Under the pieces are notes generated by a model. It was not told the DNA's origin. It was given only the letters and a program-made list of their open reading frames with translations, and made no database searches. Shown in pieces: positions 21,613 to 21,659 of a DNA stretch of 21,659 nucleotides. Position 1 is the first letter of the stretch, and the number at the start of each line of letters is the position of its first letter. A program made the translations under genes and the position numbers. The stretch is from Thermococcus sp. (GTDB lineage Archaea; Methanobacteriota_B; Thermococci; Thermococcales; Thermococcaceae), in NCBI GenBank assembly GCA_027035445.1, contig JALVUT010000468.1, forward strand, positions 1 through 21,659, given 5' to 3'.

Positions 21613-21659
21613 ATGCCTATTCGTCCTGGTGTTGTAGCACCGTATGATACTAGCTCTTA
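21613..21659 (+). CDS. Start of a probable major capsid protein gene (partial)
   Basis: Only 15 full codons are visible (MPIRPGVVAPYDTSS). ATG 21613 follows ATAAGGAGGTTTGACG, one of the strongest ribosome sites in the window, fitting a highly expressed protein. The position directly after the scaffold gene is where tailed phages place the coat protein. No sequence motif can confirm it because the gene is cut by the window end. Confidence 0.6.
   Translation, partial: MPIRPGVVAPYDTSS

Overview
The window is part of a tailed double-stranded DNA bacteriophage (or prophage) genome. It holds a T7-like replication module (family A DNA polymerase and a fused primase-helicase) and a head-packaging module (small and large terminase, P22-type portal, scaffold, and the first codons of a probable coat gene). 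The DNA is AT-leaning. Almost every gene has a clear Shine-Dalgarno sequence, and stops and starts overlap often (ATGA, TAATG), so the host is a bacterium with ordinary translation. The host itself cannot be read from the sequence.

Layout. Positions 1-473 are AT-rich and non-coding, with short repeats. From 474 to about 14720 everything is on the minus strand, so transcription runs from high to low coordinates. In that direction come: a roughly 490-nt region rich in complementary helices that looks like a large structured RNA (14230-14720); a small Csx20-like protein (14219-13854); a second structured stretch with two tRNA-like elements (13853-13452); a Gp88-like protein; five small cysteine-rich proteins or relatives; six paralogous ~110-134-aa proteins with two unrelated genes among them; a small Zn protein; a VWA-domain protein and its MoxR/CobS-type AAA+ ATPase partner; another small Zn protein; primase-helicase; DNA polymerase; and two small genes (74 and 55 aa), each preceded by a copy of a 70-bp promoter-like repeat. 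Positions 14721-15815 are a divergent intergenic region with an 11-bp-spaced palindromic array, a 30-bp tandem repeat of 12 good copies, and one copy of a 57-bp element whose other copy sits at 56-112. From 15816 onward the plus strand carries the packaging and head genes as a tight operon.

How it works together. The minus operon makes the replication proteins. The AAA+/VWA pair probably remodels some protein complex, target unknown. The small paralogs and Zn proteins look like accessory or host-takeover genes. The plus operon builds the procapsid and packages DNA. The most unusual parts are the structured RNA region with its tRNA-like modules, the six-member paralog family, the possible ring-nuclease-type Csx20-like protein, and the shared repeat elements in the intergenic regions. 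All functional statements come from reading motifs by eye; no database search was possible.
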